From positions 2,064,501 through 2,128,500 of the forward strand of contig JAPTOF010000012.1 in NCBI GenBank assembly GCA_028554755.1: a DNA stretch of 64,000 nt, given 5' to 3'. Source of the DNA: Cordia subcordata (Eukaryota; Streptophyta; Magnoliopsida; Boraginales; Cordiaceae). Positions within the stretch are counted from its first letter, which is position 1, and every line of letters starts with the position of its first letter. The position numbers and the translations under genes were made by a program. The notes beneath the pieces are model-generated. The model saw nothing but the letters and a program-made list of their open reading frames with translations. It was not told the DNA's origin and made no database searches. Positions 34,986 through 46,000 of this stretch are shown here, one piece after another.

Positions 34986-36224
34986 ATGGATGAAAGTTCA
35001 TCAGACGTTAAGATTGATAGCATAGATAGTTTCTCTTCAAATTCCACAAATGATGAATTGAGTGAATTATTCATAGTTAACATGATTTATGAATATGAAA
35101 GTTCATTTTTGGTTAAAAAAAAAAAAACCAAAATGAGGACTTCTTCTTTAACAGGTCTTGAATTTATTAATGAATTATTGAATGGGTCATCTAAGGTTTG
35201 CTATAAATTATTCCATACGGACAAGGCATGTTTTATCACTTTTTGTGATGATTTAAGAAGACGAAATTATTTAAGTGATTCAAGTGATGTCTCATTGGAA
35301 GAAAATGTTGCTATAACTTTATATATTTTAGGACATTATACTAGACACCGAGTTATGGGAGATCATTTTCAACATTCTACTGAAATAGTCTCTCGACATT
35401 GCAAGGAAACCGTAAGAGCAATATGTAGTATTGGAAAGGAGATCATAATGCAGAAATCATCTCAGATACCTGATCATATTAGAAACAACCCTGTTTATTA
35501 ACCATGGTTCAAGGTAAAAGTCATATTTTGCAAATTAATATAGACTTTTGCATCACTGTTTTAAAAATATTTAGTTCATCTTTACTTTTTGCACAAGTCA
35601 GAATTGTCTTGGGGCTATTGATGGTACACAAGTAAGTGCATGTGCTTTAGTAGAGAAACAAACAGCATGTAGAGGAAGAAAGAGTGTTGTCATACAGAGT
35701 GTTATATGTGCTTGCGATTTCAATATGATGTTCACTTTTGTCTATATTGGATGGGAAGATAGTGCTAATGATTCAAGAGTTTTTTTGGATGCACTTCAAT
35801 GGAAAGATGCAAACTTTCCAAAGCCTACTCAAGGTATTCAACATTTACAAGAATTACTTCATGTTATTGAACTATAGTTAAATAACAACTAGTTCATTAC
35901 TTTAATTATCAACTTTTCCTTTTATAGGTAAATTTTATTTTGTTGATTCTGGATATCCTTACACAGGAGGATTTTTTTTCACCTTTCAAAGGCGAAAGAT
36001 ATCACACCCAAGAATATAATGGTCGTGGTCGACAACCTCAAAAGTCTAAAGAGTTATTTAATTATAGGCATTCATCATTGAGAATGGTGATTGAAAGTTG
36101 TTTTGGAGTACTAAAGGCACGTTTTCCAATATTAAAACTAATGCCACCTCATAAGGCTACTAAACAACGCCTTATAGTCACTACATGTTGTGCTATTCAT
36201 AATTATATTCATAAGTGGGGATGA
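34986..36224 (+). pseudogene. Harbinger ORF2: DDE transposase (DDE_Tnp_4/HARBI1 type), broken
   Basis: Three exons: 34986-35511, 35602-35833, 35928-36224. The N-terminal helix-turn-helix part includes TLYILGHYTRHRVMGDHFQH. The catalytic triad is visible: the first D in GAIDGTQ, the second in GWEDSANDSRVF, and the E in RHSSLRMVIESCFGVLKARF. Two lesions are clear. A TAA follows NNPVY just before PWFK, where the family has an open frame. A run of eight T at about 35971-35978 (GGYPYT region, before SPFKGERYH) carries one base too many and shifts the frame. Both inactivate it. The order and strand match ORF1. Confidence 0.88.
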
Positions 36225-37098
36225 TGTGACACATTATTTAGGGAATGGGACATCATGAGCCCTTTAAATGTACAGTTTTCAGCAATTCAATTTAATGAAG
36301 TAGCCTTAAACAATAGTAATCATACTAAAGAATTGTCTGACCAAGCTGCCATTGTAAGTCAGCATATCGTGATCATCTCGCGAATTGGATGTGGTTGGAG
36401 CATGGAAGTGATTTATAGCTAGGATTTATATAACATTTTTATTTAAAGTATTTTGCTTTTATTTCATGGTTAAATTCAATTTCACTTTAATAATTTTTGT
36501 TGAAAACTTGGTTATAATACCCAATTATAAATTTCAAGTTAATGTGTGCTTTTATTTCATGGTTAAACTCATTTATACTTGAATATTTTTTGTTGATAAC
36601 TTAGTAATACTACCCAATTATAAGTCTCAAGTTCACATGACAATTAAATTATAGCCAAACGAATTTTTTGTTTTTTTGTTTCTAAAACTGTTCTCGGGAA
36701 CAATTTTGCCAAATGAATTTTTTTTTTCTATTTCCAAAACTTGTTTTGAGAATAGTTCAACTCAAACAAATTTTCTATTCATTTGTTTTGAAATTTTTTT
36801 TTCCCAAAACTATTCTTAAAACTAGTTTCTAAAACTCAAACAAGAACACTTTCAAACAAGCCCGTAATTACGTTTAACTTTTGTTATTGAATGAAACGTT
36901 GTATGCAGTAATCTTATAACAATATTTTGGAATAATTTTGATATGGTCATAAAGTTATTTTTTTTGTCAAAAAAATAAAAAAAAGAAAATAACTGGTTGA
37001 AGGTAAAGATGACATTTGTGTAGCCGAGTTGGAATGTGGAAATTAACAAACAATACATGCTATATACAGGAAAGTGAAGGCTCACAATAAATTATGAG

Positions 37099-37776
37099 TA
37101 GGGATGTTAATGGGGCGGGGTAGGGCGGGGCTCACAAACCCCTACTCCGCACCTTGTATTTTTCCATCTGCCTCTACCCCGTCCTTATACCTGTACCAGG
37201 GTTTTCTCCCGTCTATCATCCCCATCTCTACCGGTATTTTTTACACGATGCCCCTACCTATTGGGCACCTGTCAACAAAAGTCAAAGGAGTCGTAGTATT
37301 GAGACAAAACACCTACTTGTTAAACCCCTATCTGTCAAGTGAAATCCCTCCTTTTTAATTAGATAAAAATAAATAAAAAATAACATAAATCATGCACCAA
37401 ACCTTAACACATCAAATTCAAACTCTAAAACTTAAAATTTAATATAATTTTACAACAATAACACATTAAATCTAAACTTACTTCCAATCATAATTATTAA
37501 ACATAACATATAATATACATACATACACACATACATACATATATATATATATAGATATGTATAGATATATATATATATATATATATATACATACATACAT
37601 ACATACATATATATACCGGGGTGGATTGGGGCGGGGTCACCCAACCCTGACCCCGCCCCGCCCTGGCACCGGTGTATAAAGAAAAAACCCACCCCGCCCC
37701 GCCCCCTGAGATGTTTTTGCAAAAACTCGCTTCCCGCAGACTTCCACTGCGGTGACGGTAATCATCGACATTCCTA
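37099..37776. mobile_element. hAT-type element, GC-rich ends, with 8-bp target duplication
   Basis: 678 bp. Ends TAGGGATGTTAATGGGGC and TAGGAATGTCGATGATTA (right end read backwards). Flanks ATTATGAG (37091-37098) and ATTATAAG (37777-37784) match at 7 of 8. The paralogue near 19668-19682 shows the unfilled site (AAATTATGGGAACTCC). The subterminal parts are GGGGCGGGG-rich. The centre has (CATA)n/(TA)n microsatellite DNA at about 37515-37615, which makes spurious open frames. No transposase. Confidence 0.88.
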
Positions 37777-37784
37777 ATTATAAG

Positions 37785-40058
37785 AACTCCACAAAAAATT
37801 GAAACGCAGATTTTTTTTCCTCTTTAAAAGAGATCAAAAGTCGATTACATATTACATGTAATTAATAAGAATTGATCGCAAGATCATTCGTATTAAAAGT
37901 TAGAGACGTAAACATACCACTAAATCACTTATTATCGGTAAACACAACTTTTTAAAACCAATAATACAGCTTGTGTTATTATTAATCTTTACCTTTTTGC
38001 TTTTCCGGTGGTGCCCATGTGGGGAAGTGCCAATCACCATTATTCACCAGATTAATATCAGTGTATCTATCCTGTGGCAAATGCTTACGTTATATGCTAT
38101 GAAGGCTATTGCATAATTGTTTCAAAAATTGAAAGTTTATGCAATATTATTTATAATATAAGAGTATGAGTAACTCGTGAAATACAAGTAAATTTGTATG
38201 ATTTCGACAAAATGCAAGGCGATCCTTTTTATTTTCGTAAAAACCTAGAAAGTTGAACAATTTGGCAAAGATCCATATATATTTATGAAAAAAATATGAT
38301 AACCTTAAAACAACAAAATTGTTATAGTACTTAATTGGTGAAGTTAAAATAGTTCATTAATAGTGACCAAAGCATTATTTAGATGATGTTAATCTTTATC
38401 GATATTTAGACTAATTCTAAGATACAATTTAGCTTAACGAGATTAAAATGCTGATTATGCAATACAAAACATTTATTTTGGAAACAAACAAAAAGAATCT
38501 TTTTCTTTTCTTTTTAAACCAACGTCACAATTTTGTGCAATCATGTCAAAGTCAAATTGGTCCTTGTTTTGGCCAAAAAAATAAATAAAGACATAAATTA
38601 AATTAATTGAATTCGATAAACAATATGCCAATAGATGGCAATACTAATAACAATCTAATTCTTAATTCTTTTTCACTTACAATTGTTTTTTTCTTTTTGA
38701 GAGTTTAAATTCATTAGAAAAAATGAAAACACAAGAAATTAACTTCTAGAATCTTGGCAGCTCAAAAGCACCTCTTTTTTTCAACCTTACGATTACTTTT
38801 CGCATCCAACTATTGACAAGTCAAGTCATCAATAGTCTGCTTCTTACCGTGTTACACATCAGGAAAGTCAAAATATTTTTTTAAAAAAAATAAAAATTCA
38901 ACCAACAAAATTCCAAAGATTAATGTTTCATTAACTAATTAATTAATATATAAACATTGTACTTACCAACAAGAAAGGTGTTTAACAGTCCAATGGCTTT
39001 CTTTATTTTGAGACTTACAGTTCTAACAGTAAAAAAATATGTGAGCAAAATTTTTTATTATTAAAATAAGTTTTAAAATAAGCAGAGTCAAACAGGCCCT
39101 AAAACCCATCAATAATTTGACGACTTGATTTATGAAATTCTTTAAATTTATAAAAAATTAAGAAATTTTTAATTGGCTCAAAATTTACATTTCTTCATAG
39201 TTTTATTATAATTTATTTTTATAATTCGAAGTCATTTCATGATTTGAATCCGATTATATAAATGCAACGTTCGGATTACTCCAAAATAATTAATCTAAAA
39301 GCTGTTTATTAAAAACCAATAAAATATTGTCGGCTTTGTTTCAATCAAGTTTCAACGCCTTCCTAAGAAAGAAAGAGGATTTTTCATTTTTATCCGAGTC
39401 AACTCACGCGCTTGTGCAACCCATTAATATTCATCATCTTTTACAGCTTGTGTTTCTCTTTGCAGCTCTTTTTGCTGGATCTCTTCATCTGCAAGAATTT
39501 TAAAAAAAGCCTAAAAGTCAAATATTTCATTTTTACATTCTTTTGATACTTCAAAACTAAATCTTAATCATTTATTGGGTTGCGGGGTAGCGATTGAATT
39601 CTGCAATCTTTGTTTTTTGGGGATTTTTGGGAGGTGGGAATTGAAGTTAATGTGCAATTGATGCCATAATTTGGATTTTGTTGGGGGGAAAAACGTTCCT
39701 TTTTTTGTTTTTCTTTCATTCTTTTGGGGTTTTTTTGGTCTTGGTTGTGGAGCTATAATGAAACAAAAGTTTTGAGCTTTTCGTGAAATTGTGAGGTGGG
39801 TTGTCAATATTTTTGTACAAGAAGTATTGGAAATGGACATCTGAAAGGTTGTGTTGAAGGAAAAATTGAATTGGGTTGGTGAAAATGGTGTAAAGATTAG
39901 AGCTTTAAGGTTGTTTAGAGATGATGAATGCTTCTGGTGTTTGCTAGTGGAAATCTGAGGCATATAGAGCTGGCAAAGGCAGACAGAGGTTTTGGGTTTT
40001 GTTGGTGGTGATGATATGAAAAATTTTGTATGCATTGAAGATATTGAATCAATAAAAG
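37785..40058. other. Spacer and 5' region of the formin gene
   Basis: 37785-37960 still belongs to the duplicated F-box unit tail. A MITE-like right end (TTTTAAAATAAGCAGAGTCA, AACAGGCCCT) lies at about 39040-39105. From about 39400 the sequence becomes CT-rich and is probably the formin promoter and 5' leader. The long minus-strand frame at 39568-40122 is a shadow of A/C-rich leader DNA. No other gene seen. Confidence 0.55.
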
Positions 40059-43000
40059 ATGGGTTTGAGAGGAGTTGTTTATTTAATGATAGCTTTTGGT
40101 CTACTTTTTGCGGTGGAAGCAACTGCTATGGGAAGCAAGAAGAGACCAAGAGAGCCTTTACTGGCCAATTTAATCAACTCTGGAGGGTTAAATCAGGAGA
40201 TGGTACTAGCCTTTTCATTCTTATTACGAGCTTAGCTGATTCACACATGCAAATTGATTCAATTCGTGATTTCGTGTTGAATGCTTTTATGTAAGATGAG
40301 AATGTAGTAAGCAAATAATTTGTATTTTACTGTGTTGAACAAAGACAAAGATAGCATGGTTCTTTATCTTTTCATTCACTTTGTAGAAATGATACACTAG
40401 CCATGCTGATGTTACTCTGAACTATGTGGTTATAAGGATTAGGGAACATTAGTAGAGTAGCCAATATTGCCATAGTTGTTAGTTAAGAATAGCGAGTTCT
40501 ACCAGTTTCAAGCATAATTTCTTCGTGTTTTCTCAAGTAATCATTTTTGGTGTCTGTATTACCTTTGAATAGAGGAGCTTGCCTTGAACATTTGTTCTCA
40601 TTTAGCTATGCTTCATTGATAAGGTAGGCAAGGGTTCAAAGTATGAGCAATTTGGCCATCTGTTGCATTGATTATGATGATTAGACACATTCCTGTTTGT
40701 TCAGTACTTATCTTTTAAGCAAGATAAGTAATATTCATCTTTATTGTTGTTTTTTGCTTTCGATTTATGAAGCCTCAACCTGGAGGCATATGCTCTTGGA
40801 CTTTTAATACTCAGTTATGCTCTTTGTTTCCATTCTTCTTTTATATTTTTGTGTTCACATATGTCTTAGCATGGAGTAGTGTGGGAACAGATGCCTGGGT
40901 AATTGGATAGATTTGAGTGCATCATCTAGCAAGGATCCCAGGTGAAATCACATTCTCTGCCTTCGAGAAGCACTGAAGGTGTTTGAGGAATAGAATGCTA
41001 GGAGTTCTGGAAGAAAGAAACTTATTATTAAATCGATCTCAGTTAATCCATCTTAATTTGTGTCTGGCACGGCATTTTGTTGTGTCTGTCAAATATTTCA
41101 ATTATTTTCATGTTGACTAAATTGCTCTAAGCTTGTAACTGGGTACACTTTTTGTTCCTTGAGATAAAGTTACAGGACTATGTTGTTGGTGAAAGTGTTC
41201 TGAGCATCCATTAGTTTGGTCTTTTCTTTTAGCATATTCTTCATGTTAAAATCTGACACATAACATCACTTTTCTTCTCCTGAATTTATGCGCTTCAGTT
41301 ATCAAGTAGCTGGAATTTATTTTAGAAAAAAACTGCAATTACATAGAGATAGACGATTTAACAAAGAAGTGCAAATGCATAAAGATAAATGATCAAACTC
41401 TATCTTTGAGAGATTAGGGAAGGAATTTTCTGAATGTTGAAAGAATGCTTACTTGGAGAAAGCATAGATGTGTTCCAGAGGAAAAACATAGATAAAGGAA
41501 AATAAAATAACATAAGCACTTGAATCTGGAGCTGACATCCAAGACCGTTTACCTGTGCAATAAGAGTTGGTCAGTACATGTAGGGAGACTAGTTATTAAT
41601 CAAGATTGAGGAAAGAGGAATCTAGGAGAAGTATTATCTAAATTGGCTTTCACCTTTTCCATCTGTCCTTTTAAGCTAGCTTGATCAGCTGGAAGCGGGT
41701 CATCAGAATCAGTGAGACATCAATAATTCCTCCCACACCTCTATATGTTTTGTGAATTAACAGAGTTGTGTGTCTGTGTGTGTGTGTGTGTTTTTTTTTA
41801 AATATATAACTCTAATATTGCACCGCAGAGGACATTAGACTTTATCTTTTTTTCGCTTACACTTAGCAGAAGGATTCTCTGACTTAGTATCCCTTATTCT
41901 TGTTGTGTAAAGTAAATTAGGAAGCTTCTGCGCGAAACTATCTAGGTCAAATCAGCTGAATGACTGCTACCTGTTCTTCTGCTTGTGCAGTGTAGGCATC
42001 CGCACCTTTTACATCATCTTTAGATTACTATTTTTCTACCTTCTATGATTATGTATTTTATAAATATAGTAACTGCTGATTGATATTGATGCCACATGTC
42101 ACCTCCAGCAAGCAATTATACGTAGTCTTTTTGGATTTATTTAGTTGTCTTCCCCAGAAGCCTCCACTTTTGCCAGTGTAATAATATAAATTAGAGGTTT
42201 TGATTTGGAATAGTAAGTTTCTCTTGAGGAAAAATGGAGATCTATCCTTATACTTATCTTTTGCCTAAATTTTATCTTTAGTTGATGAGCTTTATGAGAT
42301 CTTGAGATGCTAGTTATTCCTATTGTTGAATATGTGGGTGTAAACTCTGATGGCATTCTTCACTGCAGGTTGAATTAATTTGGACAAATTGTAGGCTAGA
42401 ATTATTGCATGCCAAGGAAGGTTTTGAAGATCCTGCATTATTTATCCCAGAGGAGTCGTCCAGCAGAAGTGATCTTTCTGACAGTAGGTCATCGAACAAA
42501 GAAGATGTAGAGAAAGTACTAAATGTCCGGCATCCCCAAATTCAAGAAACTCTTCTAGATTGCTTAAGGAAGAAAAATCTTATGTTTCTTATTTCCGGAG
42601 AAGAGAACGGATCAAAAAGTTGGTTTACAAGGTACCTGGGTTTTCTATTTGCCAGTGCAAAGGCTCCTCAACCGCGTCGTGAATTGAGTCAGAGATTTGG
42701 GGAAGCACCTGCTCCATCACCTTCAGTTGCTTCACCCAGTCCAGCTCCTTCAGTTCCAAAGTTGAATAACTTGCCATCCCCTGTCAGTCCTCCTATGCCA
42801 TTTTTTCCCCGGGATGTCAACGGTTCAACTGTTCAGCCCACTGTTAAGCAAGAGAAAAAAACACCTGCTTCAAATTCACGGTCAAAAAAGGAAAAGAACA
42901 GTGGCAGAACAGTGGTTGTTGCTGTTTTGGTAACTGCAGCAGCGACATTTCTTGTTGCTGTGCTGCTTTTACTGTGCTACTGTAAGATTTGTCGAGCTGG

Positions 43001-46000
43001 TGCTGGAGGGGGACGAAATGATGAGAGGCCTCTTCTCAGCTTGAGCTTGAGTGACCATTCTGTTGGTATATCTGCTATCATTAGTTATATTTGTTGCTTC
43101 CTGAATGGTACTGCAATTTACTAATGCTATTTTAACATTGGTCTTTCAGCATCCTCACATAAATCATATACCCATGGAGCATCTTTGACTAAGGAGAAGC
43201 TTGGAAATCAATCATTTCATGACACCTCTAGTCATAATAAAATGGGTGGAAGCTTTCACATGGACTCAAATACATTCGACAGCTCAAAAATTGAGATTAC
43301 TGTTGGATCAGCAGGGAGTTCTTTTAAGGTGCTGCCTACAGGCCAACGACCACTGCCTCCGCTGAAGCCTCCTCCTGGAAGAGAAAATCTTTCTAGACCA
43401 CCATCTGGCAAAACAAATCTTTCTAGACCACCATCTGGAAAAACAAATTTTTCTAGACCACCATCTGGCAAAACCACTCAACCTCCGCCTCCTCCTGTAG
43501 CACCAGGTCCAACACCACCACCACCACCACCACGTCCTCCCCCATGTGGACCACCTCCACCTCCTATACCTTCTGGCATGAAGACTGGTCCTCGTCCACC
43601 ACCACCTCCACCTCCAGGTAGTGGTCCCCCTCCACCTCGCCCTCCGCCTATCGGCTTGAAGCCACCTCGACCTGCTGGACTGAGTCGTCCATCATCTTCA
43701 GCTGAAGCGGAAGGAGCTGACACTTCAAAAACAAAGCTGAAACCTTTCTTCTGGGATAAAGTTCTTGCGAACCCTGATCATTCAATGGTTTGGCATGAGA
43801 TCAGATCAGGATCGTTCCAGTACGTGCTTCTGCTCTTGTCTTTTGGTCCTTTTGTCTCTGATCTTTTACTAAATTTATCAATATGTCCAGCTTCCTGAAA
43901 AACAATGGATAAACATGTCGACAGGTTCGATGAAGAGATGATTGAGTCTCTTTTTGGTTATGCACATGCTGAGAAAAAGAGGAATGAGAAAAAGGGGAGT
44001 TCGTCCCAAGATGCTATTGAATTCATTCAAATTATTGATCCAAAGAAGGGGCAGAATTTAGCGATTCTTCTAAAAGCATTGAATGTGACTAGCGAAGAAG
44101 TTCATGATGCACTTGAAGAAGGTGACTGCATTTTCCTCCTTTTATTTTAACAAGAACTTCCTTCAAGATAATAATCTAAGTAGTAGAAAGATGATGTTCT
44201 CCTTTTGGGAGATGATTAACTTAGAGAAAGTGTCAAAAGTGGGATGAGCTTTTCAGTGACTTCTTATTGACATTGAGCAAATTTGCCAAAGAGTACTGCT
44301 TTGCTCCTTAATGCTGAAGGTCTACCGTTACAGGAATCTAACGTTTTGTTGTTGGGGGTTTTTTTGTGTGTGTGTGTGTTTTTTCTTTCTTTTTTTTTTT
44401 CTTTTTTTTGGGGGGGGGGGGGGGGGAGGGGAGGAGGTTGCTGAGGTTGGGGCTATGTGGGGTTAGTTTGCTCAAACTGTAATTTCAAGGGGGTGTTTGA
44501 TGATCAGCATTGATGAACATTGGGGCAATGATTGAAAATACCTGGGTTGCGGATCCTCCAATTTCGGCCGCTGCAATGGATAATGAGTCCTATTAAATTC
44601 TCTGGGGCCATTGGTGCTACTTTTGAATTGTATTTCGAATCAATATCTCATGAGTTACTATAGTTGACGTCTTGTTCCGTGCTTGCCCTTTGACACTGAA
44701 CGTTTATCAGCTTTGATTTTTTATAACTGATGCTTTTCTCTCCCCGGTTTTTCATTCAAATAGATTATTTTGATAATATTCAATTTTATTATAACTTACC
44801 CTGGTAAATGTCAACATTGATATCTCAGAAATCAAATGATCAAGGTATGACGCAAATGAAGTTCATCATTTGTGTAATGACAATATTTTATGATTGTGTA
44901 ACCTAATGGTTGTTTTAGATTCTAGGTTGTGGTGTAATTAGTTATTTGTTTTCCAATAGTAAATTTTATAATGAAATAAGTAGTTGGAAGGTGTCAGTAC
45001 TTTTTGGCAGCTAACAGAGCAAATGCTTAAGTATCATGTATACAAAGTTATAATTCAATATACTGGAAGCATTTTATCAATGTGTACACCTAATCATAGA
45101 CTGCATGAGAGTCTATGTTGTTTGGTAATTATTTATTCATTTTTATCTTGTAAATGTAATAATAATGAAACAAATGATTAATGAATGATATAAAAAGATG
45201 TTACTTTGGTATAGAACTATTTTGAGGAGTAACTCGAACAGAAAATTCAAAGTGAAAATGTATATTATTTAGTCAAATAGAAGTAGTTGAGTATAAGAAG
45301 GAAATTTGAAACCAAAATAATTTTTTATGGCACACAAGTCTGTGAGAAAGAAACATTTGCTTGAAGTTGGATTTCATGTAAAATTCTATTTCCTCTATTT
45401 CTTTAAGAAGTAAGAATTTAGTGTCCTCTGTTACATATCCAATAAAATATGTTTGTCTTTTCAGCCAATCAATGTGCTGAAGTCAATTGTCCCGTCGGGA
45501 ACATCCAATGGAAATGTCCTGAAGTCATTTGATTTTTGCTACTCTCCCCTAGTACAATTTTCATTGCACTCTAACCTCTCTAATACCTCGTCAAGGGACG
45601 ACTAAAGTATTTTATTTTCCTTTTGGTTTTGTGGTGGATGGGAGAATGGGTTTGGTCCAATTTATCTTGGAAATAGAGAATAGTGGTCATATGTTACTTT
45701 ATGCCTTGTTGTTCCTGTTGTATATGGACTCTAGATTGGCTTTGGCTGCTATGGTGCTATCTGTCTATGACCAGTACATATTGGTCAGTATGCACATAGT
45801 GAGCTCCCCTTCTCTCATAAACTAGAGTATAAACCCATGGAATATTTTTAATATCTTTATTTATTGTTGATAATCAATTATATTTTGTAGTCTATGTAAA
45901 GATAAAATATAAATATATTTTATAAAACTTAATATTTGGTAGACTTTCAATATTAATCATATCTTTTAATGAGAGATCCATAGGAATCGAATATAACATT

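Larger units (their letters stand above)
32753..36864 (+). mobile_element. PIF/Harbinger DNA transposon, autonomous layout but decayed
   Basis: A 4.1-kb insertion inside the F-box unit. Copy A reads through the site (19430-19450) and the DNA continues at 36865 with TTACGTTTAACTTTTGTTAT-like sequence. Ends are inverted: GAGCCTGTTTGGAAGTGTTT on the left, GGGCTTGTTTGAAAGTGTTC on the right read backwards. Two genes in the same direction encode the standard Harbinger pair, a SANT/Myb-like protein and a DDE transposase. The right flank starts TAA, but the left flank does not, so the 3-bp duplication is not confirmed and some left-flank bases may have been lost. The subterminal 100-200 bp are A/T-tract rich on both sides. 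Confidence 0.88.

Noticed and set aside
37450..37722. Frames in the 37.1-37.8 kb GC-rich block
   Set aside because: They lie in an hAT element made of GGGGCGGGG words and CATA/TA repeats.
39568..40122. 184-codon minus-strand frame over the formin leader
   Set aside because: Antisense to the formin 5' leader and first exon. The composition is Gln/Lys/Pro/Thr-rich from CT-rich leader DNA, with no recognisable domain.
39992..40294. 100-codon plus-strand frame at the formin start
   Set aside because: Wrong frame. The frame starting at 40059 gives the signal peptide and a correct splice junction to exon 2.
43256..43723. Gly-rich minus-strand frames
   Set aside because: Antisense shadows of the proline-rich FH1 domain.
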